Assembly: GCA_002314675.1 (NCBI GenBank)
Contig: DCGZ01000159.1
Span: 1-13,753 of the forward strand
From: Fibrobacter sp. UBA1765
Lineage (GTDB): Bacteria > Fibrobacterota > Fibrobacteria > Fibrobacterales > Fibrobacteraceae
Reading direction: 5' to 3'
Length of the DNA: 13,753 bases
Made by a program: the position numbers and the translations under genes. Shown piece by piece: positions 1 to 6,515 of this stretch; within the stretch, counting starts at the first letter, position 1, and every line of letters begins with the position of its first letter. The notes under the pieces were generated by a model. That model saw nothing but the letters and a program-made list of their open reading frames with translations, was not told the DNA's origin and ran no database searches.

Positions 1-87
1 GTAGTCAGTCGGCTGTAGGCTGTCGTCAGAAATTGCATTTTCCATGTCATTGTCAATTCCTAATTCTGCATTCTTAATTCTGAATTA
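1..87 (+). repeat. dispersed repeat, family A, copy 1
   Basis: This stretch opens with GTCGGCTGTAGGCTG and runs through an AT-rich tail (TTCTTAATTCTGAATTA). It matches 5181-5268 almost base for base over its whole length (about eight differences by eye). The first ~35 bases recur at 8554. Inverted copies of the GTCGGCTGTAGGCTG core are at 5278-5311 and 8867-8898. No coding content is seen. A short palindrome, GGGCCAAAGGCCC, follows at 107-119 and is nearly repeated at 8814-8827. Confidence 0.75.
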
Positions 88-134
88 CCCAATTCTCTCG
101 TCTGTAGGGCCAAAGGCCCGTTCTCTCGTCTAAC

Positions 135-190
135 CACTAGTCACCAGCCCCTAAATCCTAGATCCTAGCCCCCAGATCCTAGCCCCTAAA
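135..190 (+). repeat. CTA-rich dispersed repeat, family B, copy 1
   Basis: A pyrimidine/A-rich run built from CCTAAATCCTAGATCCTAG-like units, with almost no G outside CTAG. Related runs lie just 5' of three other genes: near 5361-5386, 8973-9040 and 11380-11428, always in the same orientation relative to the following gene. It ends 27 bases before the rnd start. Because of its CTAA/CTAG units it carries many stop codons. Confidence 0.65.
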
Positions 191-203
191 AAATTGAAAT
201 ATC

Positions 204-211
204 TAAATTTG
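204..211 (+). promoter_or_regulatory. possible -10-like element for rnd
   Basis: TAAATTTG lies six bases before the GTG start of rnd. A transcript starting about seven bases past it would begin at the start codon, matching the lack of a ribosome-binding site. It also fits the TAnnTTTG form known from Bacteroidetes promoters. No convincing -35 is seen, and the AT-rich context makes chance matches easy. Confidence 0.25.
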
Positions 212-217
212 TAAACC

Positions 218-1378
218 GTGAATCCTGAGAAAAATTATACGCTAGTAGACTCCGAAGCTGCACTTGCTGATCTTTTGCAGATTTTGGAACTTTATGACAT
301 GGCCGCTGTCGATACCGAAGCGGATTCCATGCATCATTATGAAGCACGCCTTTGCTTGATCCAAATTACCGTTGGCGATACAAATTGGCTTTTAGACCCG
401 CTTGCTGATTTAGACATTACTCCTGTCTTTAAGACAAGGGCCATGCAGGTAATGCTTTTTCACGGTGCCGACTACGATTTGCGCCTTTTGTACCAAAAGT
501 ACAAGTTTTCTCCACGAGTCGTTTTTGACACGATGATCGCAGCAAAGTTGCTCGGCAAAGAAAAGCTTGGCCTTGCAAACCTTGTAGAAGAATATTTTGG
601 AATTACGCTTTCCAAGGACAACCAGAAGGCAGACTGGACTATTCGTCCACTTCCTGAAGACATGACTGACTACGCCGTGCATGATACCATTTACCTGCAC
701 GAGCTTGTTGCAAGGCTTGGCGAAGAACTTATTGCAGCCGGTCGCTTTTTGTGGCATGCTGAACTTTGTTGCCAGCTTATAGAACATGCAAAAATCAAGC
801 ACGAGCCGCCACAAGACCCGTGGCGCATTAGTGGCGCTCACCACTTGCCACCGCGCAGCTTGAATTTGCTCAAGGCCGTCTGGTATTGGCGTGAGCACGA
901 AGCCGAAGTCCTGGACCGTCCTCCTTACAAGGTTATGGCTCCGGACCTTATGCTTGCCATTGTTCGGCATGTAAGTAGCAGCTTCCCGGAAGTTGACTTT
1001 GAACACATGCCGCGCTTGCCTCGTAACTTTATCGGTGAACGTTACGATTCCTTCAAGGAAATGTTGGAAACAGCAGTCCAGGTACCTGTTGAGGAATGGC
1101 CTCATGCAGAACCCAAGGTCCCGCCTCCGACAACACTCCCTGATTCCGATTTGTTAAACGCAATGCGCTTTTGGCGTGATGAAAAGGCTATGGAACTAGG
1201 CCTAGAATCTTCGATGCTTGCAAACAGGAACCAGTTGGTTGAACTTGCCATGCCGCATGATTCCTGGGAAGCCCGCTATGACGGTGCTCATCTGATGTGC
1301 TGGCAAAAGAATCTTTGGAACGAAATTGTTCGAAAGAATGTTGGCAGGGACCCTAAGGACTTTGAAGGAATGCTCTAA
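218..1378 (+). CDS. rnd: ribonuclease D (3'-5' exoribonuclease)
   Basis: RNase D trims the 3' ends of tRNA precursors and other small RNAs in the cytoplasm. The N-terminal DEDD exonuclease domain (about residues 8-190) shows all catalytic positions: Exo I D32 and E34 (VDTEAD), Exo II D87 (HGADYDL) and Exo III Y152 and D156 (YAVHD), nearly the same numbering as the E. coli enzyme. The DWTIRPL block before Exo III is typical. Two HRDC-like helical regions follow (about 210-290 and 315-370). At 386 residues it is full length. The start is GTG at 218; there is no Shine-Dalgarno sequence and no better start upstream. TAAATTTG at 204-211 sits where a -10 element for a leaderless message would be. 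The stop overlaps the ATG of the next small gene (TAATG), so the five genes to 3425 probably form one operon. Confidence 0.93.
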   Translation: MNPEKNYTLVDSEAALADLLQILELYDMAAVDTEADSMHHYEARLCLIQITVGDTNWLLDPLADLDITPVFKTRAMQVMLFHGADYDLRLLYQKYKFSPRVVFDTMIAAKLLGKEKLGLANLVEEYFGITLSKDNQKADWTIRPLPEDMTDYAVHDTIYLHELVARLGEELIAAGRFLWHAELCCQLIEHAKIKHEPPQDPWRISGAHHLPPRSLNLLKAVWYWREHEAEVLDRPPYKVMAPDLMLAIVRHVSSSFPEVDFEHMPRLPRNFIGERYDSFKEMLETAVQVPVEEWPHAEPKVPPPTTLPDSDLLNAMRFWRDEKAMELGLESSMLANRNQLVELAMPHDSWEARYDGAHLMCWQKNLWNEIVRKNVGRDPKDFEGML

Positions 1379-1509
1379 TGAATACTGCACAAATTTCATT
1401 GCTCGTTTTATTGTTTGTGCTTTTGATTGGTGCAAGGTTTTTCCCGAAGGTGATTGCCAGCTGGTGGAATAAAAGGAAAAAGAGTGGAAAACAAGAAGAC
1501 AATAAGTGA
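1378..1509 (+). CDS. unrecognised 43-residue single-span membrane peptide
   Basis: This small frame starts at the ATG that overlaps the rnd stop codon (TAATG) and ends at TGA 1507-1509, overlapping the start of the cyclo-ligase gene. The predicted peptide has one hydrophobic segment (residues 6-18, rich in Leu, Val and Phe), a short amphipathic stretch with two Trp (29-30), then a very basic and polar tail (NKRKKSGKQEDNK). By the positive-inside rule the tail should face the cytoplasm. Overlap at both ends suggests translational coupling. I do not recognise a family. It could be a spacer ORF, but the clean membrane-peptide composition and junctions favour a real gene. Confidence 0.55.
   Translation: MNTAQISLLVLLFVLLIGARFFPKVIASWWNKRKKSGKQEDNK
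1471..1477 (+). promoter_or_regulatory. ribosome-binding site for the cyclo-ligase
   Basis: AAAAGGA lies six bases before GTG 1484. This decides the start over the alternative TTG at 1454, which has no comparable site. Confidence 0.55.
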
Positions 1510-1957
1510 TTTGCTCTTGCAGCACTCTGGCATTCGAAAGGCAAATGTTGTTGCTGCCTTTTATCCAATGAAATCAGAACCAGACGTTGTTCCGTTTCTG
1601 CGCTTACTTGCTGGTGAAGGCCGTTTGCTTTTGCCTCGCTGTGGCGAAAACTGCACTATGGAATTTTTCAAGGTTACAGACCTTTATGCAGATTTGGCTT
1701 CTGGCGCCTATGGAATCAAGGAGCCAAACGAAGCATGCAAGCCTTGGGTCGGTAACATAGCCGTATTCCTTGTCCCGGGCGTAAAGTTCGATAGGAATGG
1801 AGGCCGCAAGGGGCATGGAAAAGGTTATTACGATCGTTACTTGGCCAAGTTTCCGGGCTCTTTAAAAATTGGCGTTTGCAATGCAGAACAGTTACAAGAA
1901 GAACCTTTAGATTTAAAAGAATACGATATTTTAATGGACGAAGTTATTTCGGTTTAA
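1484..1957 (+). CDS. fthC: 5-formyltetrahydrofolate cyclo-ligase, short N-terminus
   Basis: The enzyme converts 5-formyl-THF to 5,10-methenyl-THF using ATP, returning this storage or by-product folate to one-carbon metabolism. Signatures are a YPMKSEPD block near residue 27, LPRCGENCTMEFF in the middle, GIKEP, VPGVKFDRNG (about 98-106) and the nucleotide/folate loop GHGKGYYDRYL (110-120). I chose GTG 1484 because AAAAGGA at 1471-1477 is well spaced before it; the frame opens only at TTG 1454. This gives 157 residues, against roughly 180-200 usually. The missing part is the N-terminal basic helix (K/R-rich, often LRxxxRxxR), which normally helps bind ATP. A stop codon at 1451-1453 shows it is not hidden upstream in this frame. 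The start overlaps the small membrane-peptide gene. Confidence 0.85.
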   Translation: MENKKTISDLLLQHSGIRKANVVAAFYPMKSEPDVVPFLRLLAGEGRLLLPRCGENCTMEFFKVTDLYADLASGAYGIKEPNEACKPWVGNIAVFLVPGVKFDRNGGRKGHGKGYYDRYLAKFPGSLKIGVCNAEQLQEEPLDLKEYDILMDEVISV

Positions 1958-1966
1958 GGTATAAAG

Positions 1967-2929
1967 ATGGACGAAAGAGATTATAACGAACGCCCTTATA
2001 ACAGGGAACGCTCAGAACGCAGGTTTAACGACCGCGGCTATGGTCGCGGCGAACGTTCCTATGGTGGCCGTCGCGATTATGGCGAACGCTCATTCAAGCC
2101 TCGCAGAGAGCAGGCCGATGGCGAATATATTCCACCACGCCCAAAGGCAAGCGAAGTTGCTGTTGCCATGAGTGATGAAGGCTCTGCTCCACAGGTAGCT
2201 GTCGGCGGCATTCGTGAAGTTACCGAGCTTTTGCAAAAAGACCCGATGCGAGTACATCGCATTTTATTCAAGCAAAATTCTGGTGATTCTAGGCTCTATG
2301 CATTGCAGAAGGCTGCCAAAAAAGCTCACGTGCATGTGCAGCAGGTCGAAACAAGAATCCTGGATTCCTATGCTAGGCCGAACCAGGGTGTAGTTGCGCT
2401 TTGCAATGAAAAGACCCTATTGCAGTGGAATGAAATTTCTGAAGAATTCCTTACGGCAAAGGAGCGTGGCGAAAAGAAGCTTATCGCTGTTGCCACGAAC
2501 ATTGAAGACCCGCGTAACCTTGGCGCTTGCATCCGTTCTGCACTTGGCCTTGGAGTTGACCTGCTCATGATCCCTGCAAAGGGCATGTGCGGTATTACAC
2601 CGACGGTTGCAAAGACTTCTGCCGGTGCTCTTGAAAAAATGCGTATTTGCCGCCCCGAAAACCTGGAGGCTACAGTCGCCATGCTCAAGCTTGCCGGTTA
2701 CCAGGTTCTTGGCCTTGATGCAAATACCGATACTATGCTTTCTGGCTTTGACTTTGCAGAGCAGGTAATCATTGCTGTTGGCGGTGAAGATGTTGGCCTT
2801 CCTCCGTTCATTGCAAAGCAGTGCGATGCAATCCTTAGGATTCCTATGAAGCCGGAAGCTCAGTCTTACAATGCTTCTGTGGCACTTTCGCTTGGCCTTT
2901 ACGAATGGGCTCGAACAAACTTGAAGTAA
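1967..2929 (+). CDS. rlmB: SpoU/TrmH-family rRNA 2'-O-methyltransferase (RlmB-like) with RG-rich tail
   Basis: Transfers methyl from SAM to a ribose 2'-OH; by overall architecture the likely target is a 23S rRNA guanosine, as for RlmB. The C-terminal SPOUT domain has the three family motifs: EDPRNLGACIRSA (catalytic-region N184), AVGGEDVGLPP (E274) and IPMKPEAQSYNASVALS (N302). A substrate-binding N-domain (about residues 78-155) precedes it, beginning GIREVTELL. The first ~50 residues are unusual: low complexity, with Arg, Gly, Tyr, Asp and Glu in RGYGRGERSYGGRR-type runs, probably disordered and RNA-binding. The gene starts nine bases after the cyclo-ligase and ends one base before the lipoprotein gene. 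Which nucleotide is methylated cannot be told from sequence; a tRNA target (TrmH) is less likely. Confidence 0.82.
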   Translation: MDERDYNERPYNRERSERRFNDRGYGRGERSYGGRRDYGERSFKPRREQADGEYIPPRPKASEVAVAMSDEGSAPQVAVGGIREVTELLQKDPMRVHRILFKQNSGDSRLYALQKAAKKAHVHVQQVETRILDSYARPNQGVVALCNEKTLLQWNEISEEFLTAKERGEKKLIAVATNIEDPRNLGACIRSALGLGVDLLMIPAKGMCGITPTVAKTSAGALEKMRICRPENLEATVAMLKLAGYQVLGLDANTDTMLSGFDFAEQVIIAVGGEDVGLPPFIAKQCDAILRIPMKPEAQSYNASVALSLGLYEWARTNLK

Positions 2930-2930
2930 T

Positions 2931-3425
2931 ATGAAACTCCTTGCCTTGCTTGTTCCCTTGCTTTTGGCATTTGTACTTACGGGCTGCTATAGCTTTACCG
3001 CAAGTACCTTGCCGTCGCATATCCATACGGTGCATATCGCAGATATCGACAATAAGACGCTCGACCCGGTTCTTGGTAACGACATCAGGAATGGCGTGAT
3101 TGAAGTTTTCCGTAAAAATGCGGGCAAGGTACGCATTGTAAACGAAGATGCCGATGCGGACTTCCAGTTGACTTTGCTTAGCTACACGAACAAGCCTGAA
3201 AACTTTACGAGTGGTTCCGATGTCGAAACGTATCGTGTTACGATTCGCGTTGCGGTAAAGTTCTATGACAATGTTAAGGAAAGGATTATTTACGAGTCCA
3301 AGGGCTTGAATGCCGATGGCGTTTACGATGTGCAAGCGAACGAAACCGAAGACCGCCATGGGCAGGTTCGTGCCATTGAAAAAATGCAGGACCTGATTAT
3401 CGCAAACGCCCTTGCTAAGTGGTAG
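2931..3425 (+). CDS. lptE: LptE-like outer-membrane lipoprotein (LPS assembly)
   Basis: LptE plugs the LptD barrel and helps insert lipopolysaccharide in the outer leaflet. The 164-residue product has a lipoprotein signal peptide with lipobox LTGC (lipidated Cys19), followed at once by YSFTASTLPSHIHTVHI, close to the YSFxGxxLPxHIxTIxIP start of LptE proteins in FCB and related bacteria. Downstream are NKTLDP, a DADADFQLTLLSYTNKPE block and a beta-rich VETYRVTIRVAVKFYD segment, all fitting the LptE fold. It starts one base after the methyltransferase stop and is the last gene of the operon before a strong terminator. Family assignment rests on this pattern; LptE proteins diverge widely. Confidence 0.78.
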   Translation: MKLLALLVPLLLAFVLTGCYSFTASTLPSHIHTVHIADIDNKTLDPVLGNDIRNGVIEVFRKNAGKVRIVNEDADADFQLTLLSYTNKPENFTSGSDVETYRVTIRVAVKFYDNVKERIIYESKGLNADGVYDVQANETEDRHGQVRAIEKMQDLIIANALAKW

Positions 3426-3483
3426 TCGCTAACGCGACGCTTGAAATAGTCAGGGCTGTCCTGGCAAAATGGTAGTCGCTTTT

Positions 3484-3525
3484 AACAAAAAAACTCGCTA
3501 GAATTTTTCTAGCGAGTTTTTTGTT
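3484..3525. terminator. bidirectional intrinsic terminator between lptE and the Lys-rich gene
   Basis: ACTCGCTAGAA and TTCTAGCGAGT form a perfect 11-bp stem around TTT, flanked by A-runs on the left and T-runs on the right that extend the pairing. It can end transcription from lptE on + and from the convergent gene at 3548 on -. The 3426-3480 spacer before it carries two copies of TGGTAGTCGCT (starting near 3420 and 3470). Confidence 0.9.
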
Positions 3526-3547
3526 AGAGTAGGGTAGTCTAATAAAA

Positions 3548-3916
3548 TTACTTAGCCTTTTTTTCAGCCTTGCGGGCTTCCTTTTCTGCCTTTCTCAATT
3601 CCTTGCTTTCAGCCTTTTCTGCTTTCTTGGCTGCAATTTCAGCTTTCTTGTCAGCCTTCTTTGCTTCAATTTCAGCCTTTTTTTCTGCCTTGCGAGCTGC
3701 TACTTCGGCTTTCTTTTCTGCAACCTTGGCTTCAACAGCTGCTTTCTTTTCAGCCTTGCGAGCGTCCTTTTCTTCCTTGGTCAACTTAGCTTCCTGTTCT
3801 GCTGCAGGAGCGTCGACAGTAATTGTTGCTTCGCTTGTTGCCGGAGCTTCGGTTGCTTCTTGAGCAAAGGCAGATGTTGCGAGGAATGCGACTGCTGAGA
3901 ATGCGATTGTTGTAAA
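3548..3916 (-). pseudogene. exported Lys/Ala/Glu-rich coiled-coil protein lacking a start codon
   Basis: The minus-strand frame from 3916 to the TAA at 3548 encodes about 122 residues. It begins with a signal-peptide core (TTIAFSAVAFLATSAFAQ), then an acidic linker rich in Ala, Glu and Thr, then a long Lys/Ala/Glu helix of hendecad repeats. Upstream of the signal peptide there is a stop (TAA, 3917-3919) and no ATG, GTG or TTG, so the natural start (expected as Met plus one or two Lys) is missing. The only internal start is a TTG at 3784-3782, which would drop the signal peptide and give a 78-residue fragment. I infer a gene beheaded by the event that joined it to the barrel gene. A cytoplasmic 78-residue product is possible but less likely. 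Function unknown; such helices may bind anionic surfaces. Confidence 0.65.
3572..3769 (-). repeat. six 33-bp (11-residue) tandem repeats in the Lys-rich gene
   Basis: Residues 6-71 of the 78-residue frame divide into six 11-residue units with consensus xxA(K/R)KAEKKAE. The middle four are closest to each other, for example VAARKAEKKAE and IEAKKADKKAE. Hendecad spacing suggests a right-handed or straight helical bundle rather than a classic heptad coil. The unit pattern is visible in the DNA as 33-bp near-repeats. Confidence 0.8.
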
Positions 3917-4935
3917 TTAATGTAGCGCCTGTATTGCAGGTCGGCCCCGGTAAAAACGCGGAATGGTTCTAGGTTCCAGTAAAGAGTAGCTCCTAGGGTT
4001 GATGTGAATTTTTGCATGGAAGCGCTTGCGTGTGGAAAGTCGATTGCAAATCCGTAAAAAACGTTCCACCTGGATTCCAAGGTGAAAGGTAGGTTAAAGT
4101 CATAGGTGATTCTAGTTCTAATTGTAGGGCCGAGCCATTTGCCCCAGTACATTGAAAAGTCTTTTTTATTTTTTTTGCTGTAATTCATAACTGAGTCGGC
4201 TTCGAATTTTGCGCCTATCATGACCGTGCTGCCAAGTGGATTTTGTGATTTGTAACGCCAGGAGGCGTAAAGCGTTGATGTCTGGTAACCGTCGTTTCGG
4301 TAGTAGGCCCAAAGTGCAATCCCGAATTTTTGACTGTCGAGGTGTAATAATGTAACTTCGGTCCATGTGAATGGAGCGATGTTTAGGGAATCGCCTTCGA
4401 TAATGTTGAAGTCTGCCCCTATGTTGAACAGCAAATCGTTTAAAAACAAGGTGTATTCTATTGTAGGGGAAATGCTCCATTTTGTTGTGTCTAGCGAGGG
4501 CATTTCGTTAGAAATCATCCAATTTGTAGAAAATGATGCGCCTAGACTGTGCATTGCATTATCCATGGCATAATCAAGGTTCACTTCTGCATTGAATCGC
4601 AAATCCTTGCCGTGTTCGGTTTCTGATTGCCCCAAGAATTCTTCTTTGTAAGATATTTCGGCGTACGAGATTTTAGCGCTAAAGCTTAGCCCCCAGGGGC
4701 TTTCATCAATTTCAAGGGCTTCTTTATATACTTCTATAATTTCGTTGATTTCTTCGGTGTATGGCCCTTCTGTGTTGGAAGCCTTTTCAAAAAGTGCAAG
4801 TGCGTTTGCAATATCGCCTTTTTCTTCGGCTTTGAGTGCCTGGTCGTATATCGTTTCTTGGGTTTCTGCAAAAACAAATACCGGTAGCAGGGCTATCGAT
4901 ACAAGGCAAGCTAGCAGGGATCTTTTGCAAACCAT
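3781..4935 (-). CDS. exported TPR plus beta-barrel-like protein with out-of-frame C-terminal tail
   Basis: I do not recognise a named family. From ATG 4935 there is a signal peptide (MVCKRSLLACLVSIALLPVF, cleavage after VFA), then a TPR-like helical pair (IYDQALKAEEKGDIANALAL and the following helix), then about 260 residues of alternating hydrophobic/polar strands with many Trp and Tyr, as in outer-membrane barrels. Real similarity seems to stop near residue 340 (YRRYIN, 3916). The last 44 residues, rich in Gln, Ser, Leu and Lys, are an out-of-frame reading of the downstream signal peptide and linker, ending at TGA 3781. The native end was probably RYIN plus Phe, the terminal aromatic expected of a barrel. 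An upstream ATG at 4953 would only add MYIIMY before the signal peptide. There is no clear ribosome-binding site. Confidence 0.7.
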   Translation of the reverse strand: MVCKRSLLACLVSIALLPVFVFAETQETIYDQALKAEEKGDIANALALFEKASNTEGPYTEEINEIIEVYKEALEIDESPWGLSFSAKISYAEISYKEEFLGQSETEHGKDLRFNAEVNLDYAMDNAMHSLGASFSTNWMISNEMPSLDTTKWSISPTIEYTLFLNDLLFNIGADFNIIEGDSLNIAPFTWTEVTLLHLDSQKFGIALWAYYRNDGYQTSTLYASWRYKSQNPLGSTVMIGAKFEADSVMNYSKKNKKDFSMYWGKWLGPTIRTRITYDFNLPFTLESRWNVFYGFAIDFPHASASMQKFTSTLGATLYWNLEPFRVFTGADLQYRRYINLQQSHSQQSHSSQHLPLLKKQPKLRQQAKQQLLSTLLQQNRKLS

Positions 4936-4939
4936 ATAC

Positions 4940-4945
4940 ATTATA
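4940..4945 (-). promoter_or_regulatory. possible -10 box of the barrel-like gene
   Basis: TATAAT on the minus strand, within TATTATAATG, ends five bases before ATG 4935. Transcription from it would give a message with almost no leader and would exclude the in-frame ATG at 4953 as start. No good -35 lies at 16-18 bases. Confidence 0.3.
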
Positions 4946-5180
4946 ATATACATAGTAATTTCGCGAACTTCAATAAAGTTGTTTATGGCTAACTCTAGAA
5001 TGCCAATGGATTCTTTGCCAAAGTCCCCAAAACGGAACGATTTTCCTCAATTTCTGTGAGATGGTATGAGGTCGTGAAACAGAGGACAGAAAACAGAGAA
5101 CAGGTATCAGGAATCAGGTACGCACCTTCGGTGCTTGAGGAGTGAGGTCGTTCGCTGCGCTCACTTTGAGGTGTTGCGTT

Positions 5181-5268
5181 GTTGTCAGTCGGTTGTAGGT
5201 TGTCGTCAGAAATTGTAATTTCCCATGTCGTTGTCAATTCCTAATTCTGCATTCTTAATTCTGAATTA
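5181..5268 (+). repeat. dispersed repeat, family A, copy 2
   Basis: Nearly full-length match to 1-87, including the AT-rich end CATTCTTAATTCTGAATTA. Ten bases later an inverted copy of the head sequence begins. Confidence 0.75.
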
Positions 5269-5277
5269 TCAAGCCTC

Positions 5278-5311
5278 TCAGTCGACTGACGTCGGCCTAC
5301 TGCCGACAACA
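5278..5311 (-). repeat. family A head sequence, inverted copy
   Basis: Reverse complement reads GTCGGCAGTAGGCCGACGTC, related to GTCGGCTGTAGGCTG of family A. With the direct copy at 5181 it brackets about 130 bp, like the ends of a small inverted-repeat element. Confidence 0.55.
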
Positions 5312-5360
5312 TTGGAAAGCTACATTCCCTACACCCTGTACCCTAAGCACTGAAAATCTG

Positions 5361-5386
5361 CATTCACTAATCACTAGATTCTAAAG
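5361..5386 (+). repeat. family B segment upstream of the foldase gene
   Basis: CATTCACTAATCACTAGAT (5361-5379) recurs exactly at 11380-11398, before the RluD-like gene. It is the head of the CTA-rich family B repeat; here the rest is short, ending CTAAAG. Confidence 0.65.
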
Positions 5387-5450
5387 CGTGAAAAAAATAC
5401 AGCTCCGCCAAATCCTAGTCCCTATTTTACTATATTATGGCCAAAATTTT

Positions 5451-5455
5451 AAGGA
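5451..5455 (+). promoter_or_regulatory. ribosome-binding site of the foldase gene
   Basis: AAGGA six bases before ATG 5462. It is one of the few clear Shine-Dalgarno sites on a gene that begins a transcription unit in this window. Confidence 0.65.
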
Positions 5456-5461
5456 TAACTT

Positions 5462-6469
5462 ATGAATATTTCCTCTTTTGCTCGTCGTGCAGCACTTTCT
5501 GTTGCTCTTGTATCGACCTTCGCATCTGCTCAGCTCATGAGCGGTAAGAATTTTGAAGTAGTTCGTGTTGAAAAGACTTCCATTAGCCAGGGCCATGTTG
5601 ATAGCCTTGCAAATATCCTTGCCCAGCAGCAGGCTCCGGGCCGTACCCTTACAGCCGACCAGATGAAGCAGGTTCGCTTTGCCGTTGTCGAAAACCTCGT
5701 TGGCCAGGAACTTGTAAAGCTCGAAGTCCAGAAGCGTGGCCTCAAGGCTCCGGCTGCCAAGGTCGATAGCGTTATGAAGCTCTTCAAGCGCCAGTTCAAG
5801 GATGAAGCAACCTTCAATGCAGAACTCAAGAAGAGTGGCATCACTAATGCCCAGTTCAAGGAAAAGATTGAACAGCAGGTTTTGACCGAAGAACTCCTTG
5901 CTAAGGAAGTTCCGTACCCGGCAGCTCCGACCGAAAAGGAAATGCAGGCTTACTGGGAACTGAACAAGAAGAAGGTTCAGGTTAACGATACCATTAGCGG
6001 TGCATGGATTTACCTCAACACCAAGTCCGGTGCAAAGGATTTTGCCGACAAGAAGGAATTGTTGAAGGGTCTTGCAGCACAGGTTCGCCTTTCCAAGGCT
6101 CCGTTTGCTCAGCTCGCTGCCCAGTACAGTGACGATCCAGAAGCAAAGAAGACTGGCGGTGTTGTAAGCAAGTTTACAGCAAAGTCCAAGGGTGACGCTT
6201 TTGCAAAGGGCATCGCAAAGCTCAAGGTCGGTGACATTTCTGACGTGATCGTTATGAATGACCGCGTTGCAATCTTTATGCTTACCGAAAAGAATGATGG
6301 TCAGTACGACAGCTACAAGTACCAGATCGAATACATTCTTCGCGTGCAGGCCGAACAGGATCGTGCAAACACTTTGCGTAACTATCTTGATGGCCTTGCT
6401 GGCAAGTTCAAGGTTCAGTACTTGAACAAGGATTACCAGCCGCCACAGGCTATCGGCGCAGCAAAGTAA
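5462..6469 (+). CDS. periplasmic parvulin-type peptidyl-prolyl isomerase (SurA/PpiC-like)
   Basis: Likely a periplasmic chaperone/isomerase that helps fold exported or outer-membrane proteins. The 335-residue product has a signal peptide (residues 1-23, cleavage after FASA). A helical SurA-N-like chaperone domain follows (about 35-160), with the usual NLVGQELVKLEVQKRGL helix. Next is one parvulin domain (about 175-275) containing LAAQYSDDPEAKKTGG and the KLKVGDISDVI segment. The carboxyl end (YQIEYILRVQ onward) returns to the chaperone fold. It has only one parvulin domain, unlike E. coli SurA with two. Codon use is biased towards AAG, GAA and CTC-type codons, suggesting strong expression. 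It appears to be a single-gene unit with a ribosome-binding site and its own terminator. Confidence 0.85.
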   Translation: MNISSFARRAALSVALVSTFASAQLMSGKNFEVVRVEKTSISQGHVDSLANILAQQQAPGRTLTADQMKQVRFAVVENLVGQELVKLEVQKRGLKAPAAKVDSVMKLFKRQFKDEATFNAELKKSGITNAQFKEKIEQQVLTEELLAKEVPYPAAPTEKEMQAYWELNKKKVQVNDTISGAWIYLNTKSGAKDFADKKELLKGLAAQVRLSKAPFAQLAAQYSDDPEAKKTGGVVSKFTAKSKGDAFAKGIAKLKVGDISDVIVMNDRVAIFMLTEKNDGQYDSYKYQIEYILRVQAEQDRANTLRNYLDGLAGKFKVQYLNKDYQPPQAIGAAK

Positions 6470-6488
6470 TTGCTGTAAAGCCGCATTA

Positions 6489-6515
6489 AACGCCAAGAGA
6501 GTATCTTGGCGTTTT
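6489..6515 (+). terminator. intrinsic terminator after the foldase gene
   Basis: AACGCCAAGA and TCTTGGCGTT form a perfect 10-bp stem with a 5-base loop, followed by TT and then GGC. The T tract is short, but the stem position 20 bases after the stop codon is typical. Confidence 0.8.

Larger units (their letters stand above)
4954..5461. other. gene-free region of repeats and small hairpins
   Basis: No convincing gene on either strand. It contains a run of CAGGTATCAGGAATCAGGTA-type units (5099-5120), similar in flavour to the sequence at the very end of the window. A hairpin GCACC-TTC-GGTGC (5122-5134) and a looser GTGAG/CTCAC pair (5142-5164) follow. Then come the family A repeat, its inverted partner and a family B segment. 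The last ~60 bases should hold the promoter of the foldase gene; TATATTAT at 5431-5438 is the best -10 candidate, without a clear -35. Confidence 0.6.

Noticed and set aside
410..1105. Minus-strand open frame opposite rnd
   Set aside because: No recognisable motifs; rnd has all catalytic residues on the other strand.
3426..3480. A tRNA or small RNA in the spacer after lptE
   Set aside because: No cloverleaf or promoter found; only a duplicated TGGTAGTCGCT and a short TCGC/GCGA pair.
3570..3863. Plus-strand frame opposite the Lys-rich gene (Ala/Phe/Ser-rich, membrane-like)
   Set aside because: It is the antisense of Lys/Ala/Glu codons, which always reads as Phe/Ser/Ala. No start site or context supports it.
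3905..3925. Programmed -1 frameshift joining the barrel-like and Lys-rich frames
   Set aside because: No X XXY YYZ slippery heptamer or downstream pseudoknot is visible, and a signal peptide in the middle of a protein after a barrel makes no biological sense. A deletion or misjoin explains it better.
5435..6496. Long minus-strand open frame (353 codons) opposite the foldase gene
   Set aside because: It is Leu/Cys-rich without domain logic and lies wholly opposite a gene with signal peptide, family motifs and a ribosome-binding site. The strong codon bias of the foldase leaves the antisense frame open.
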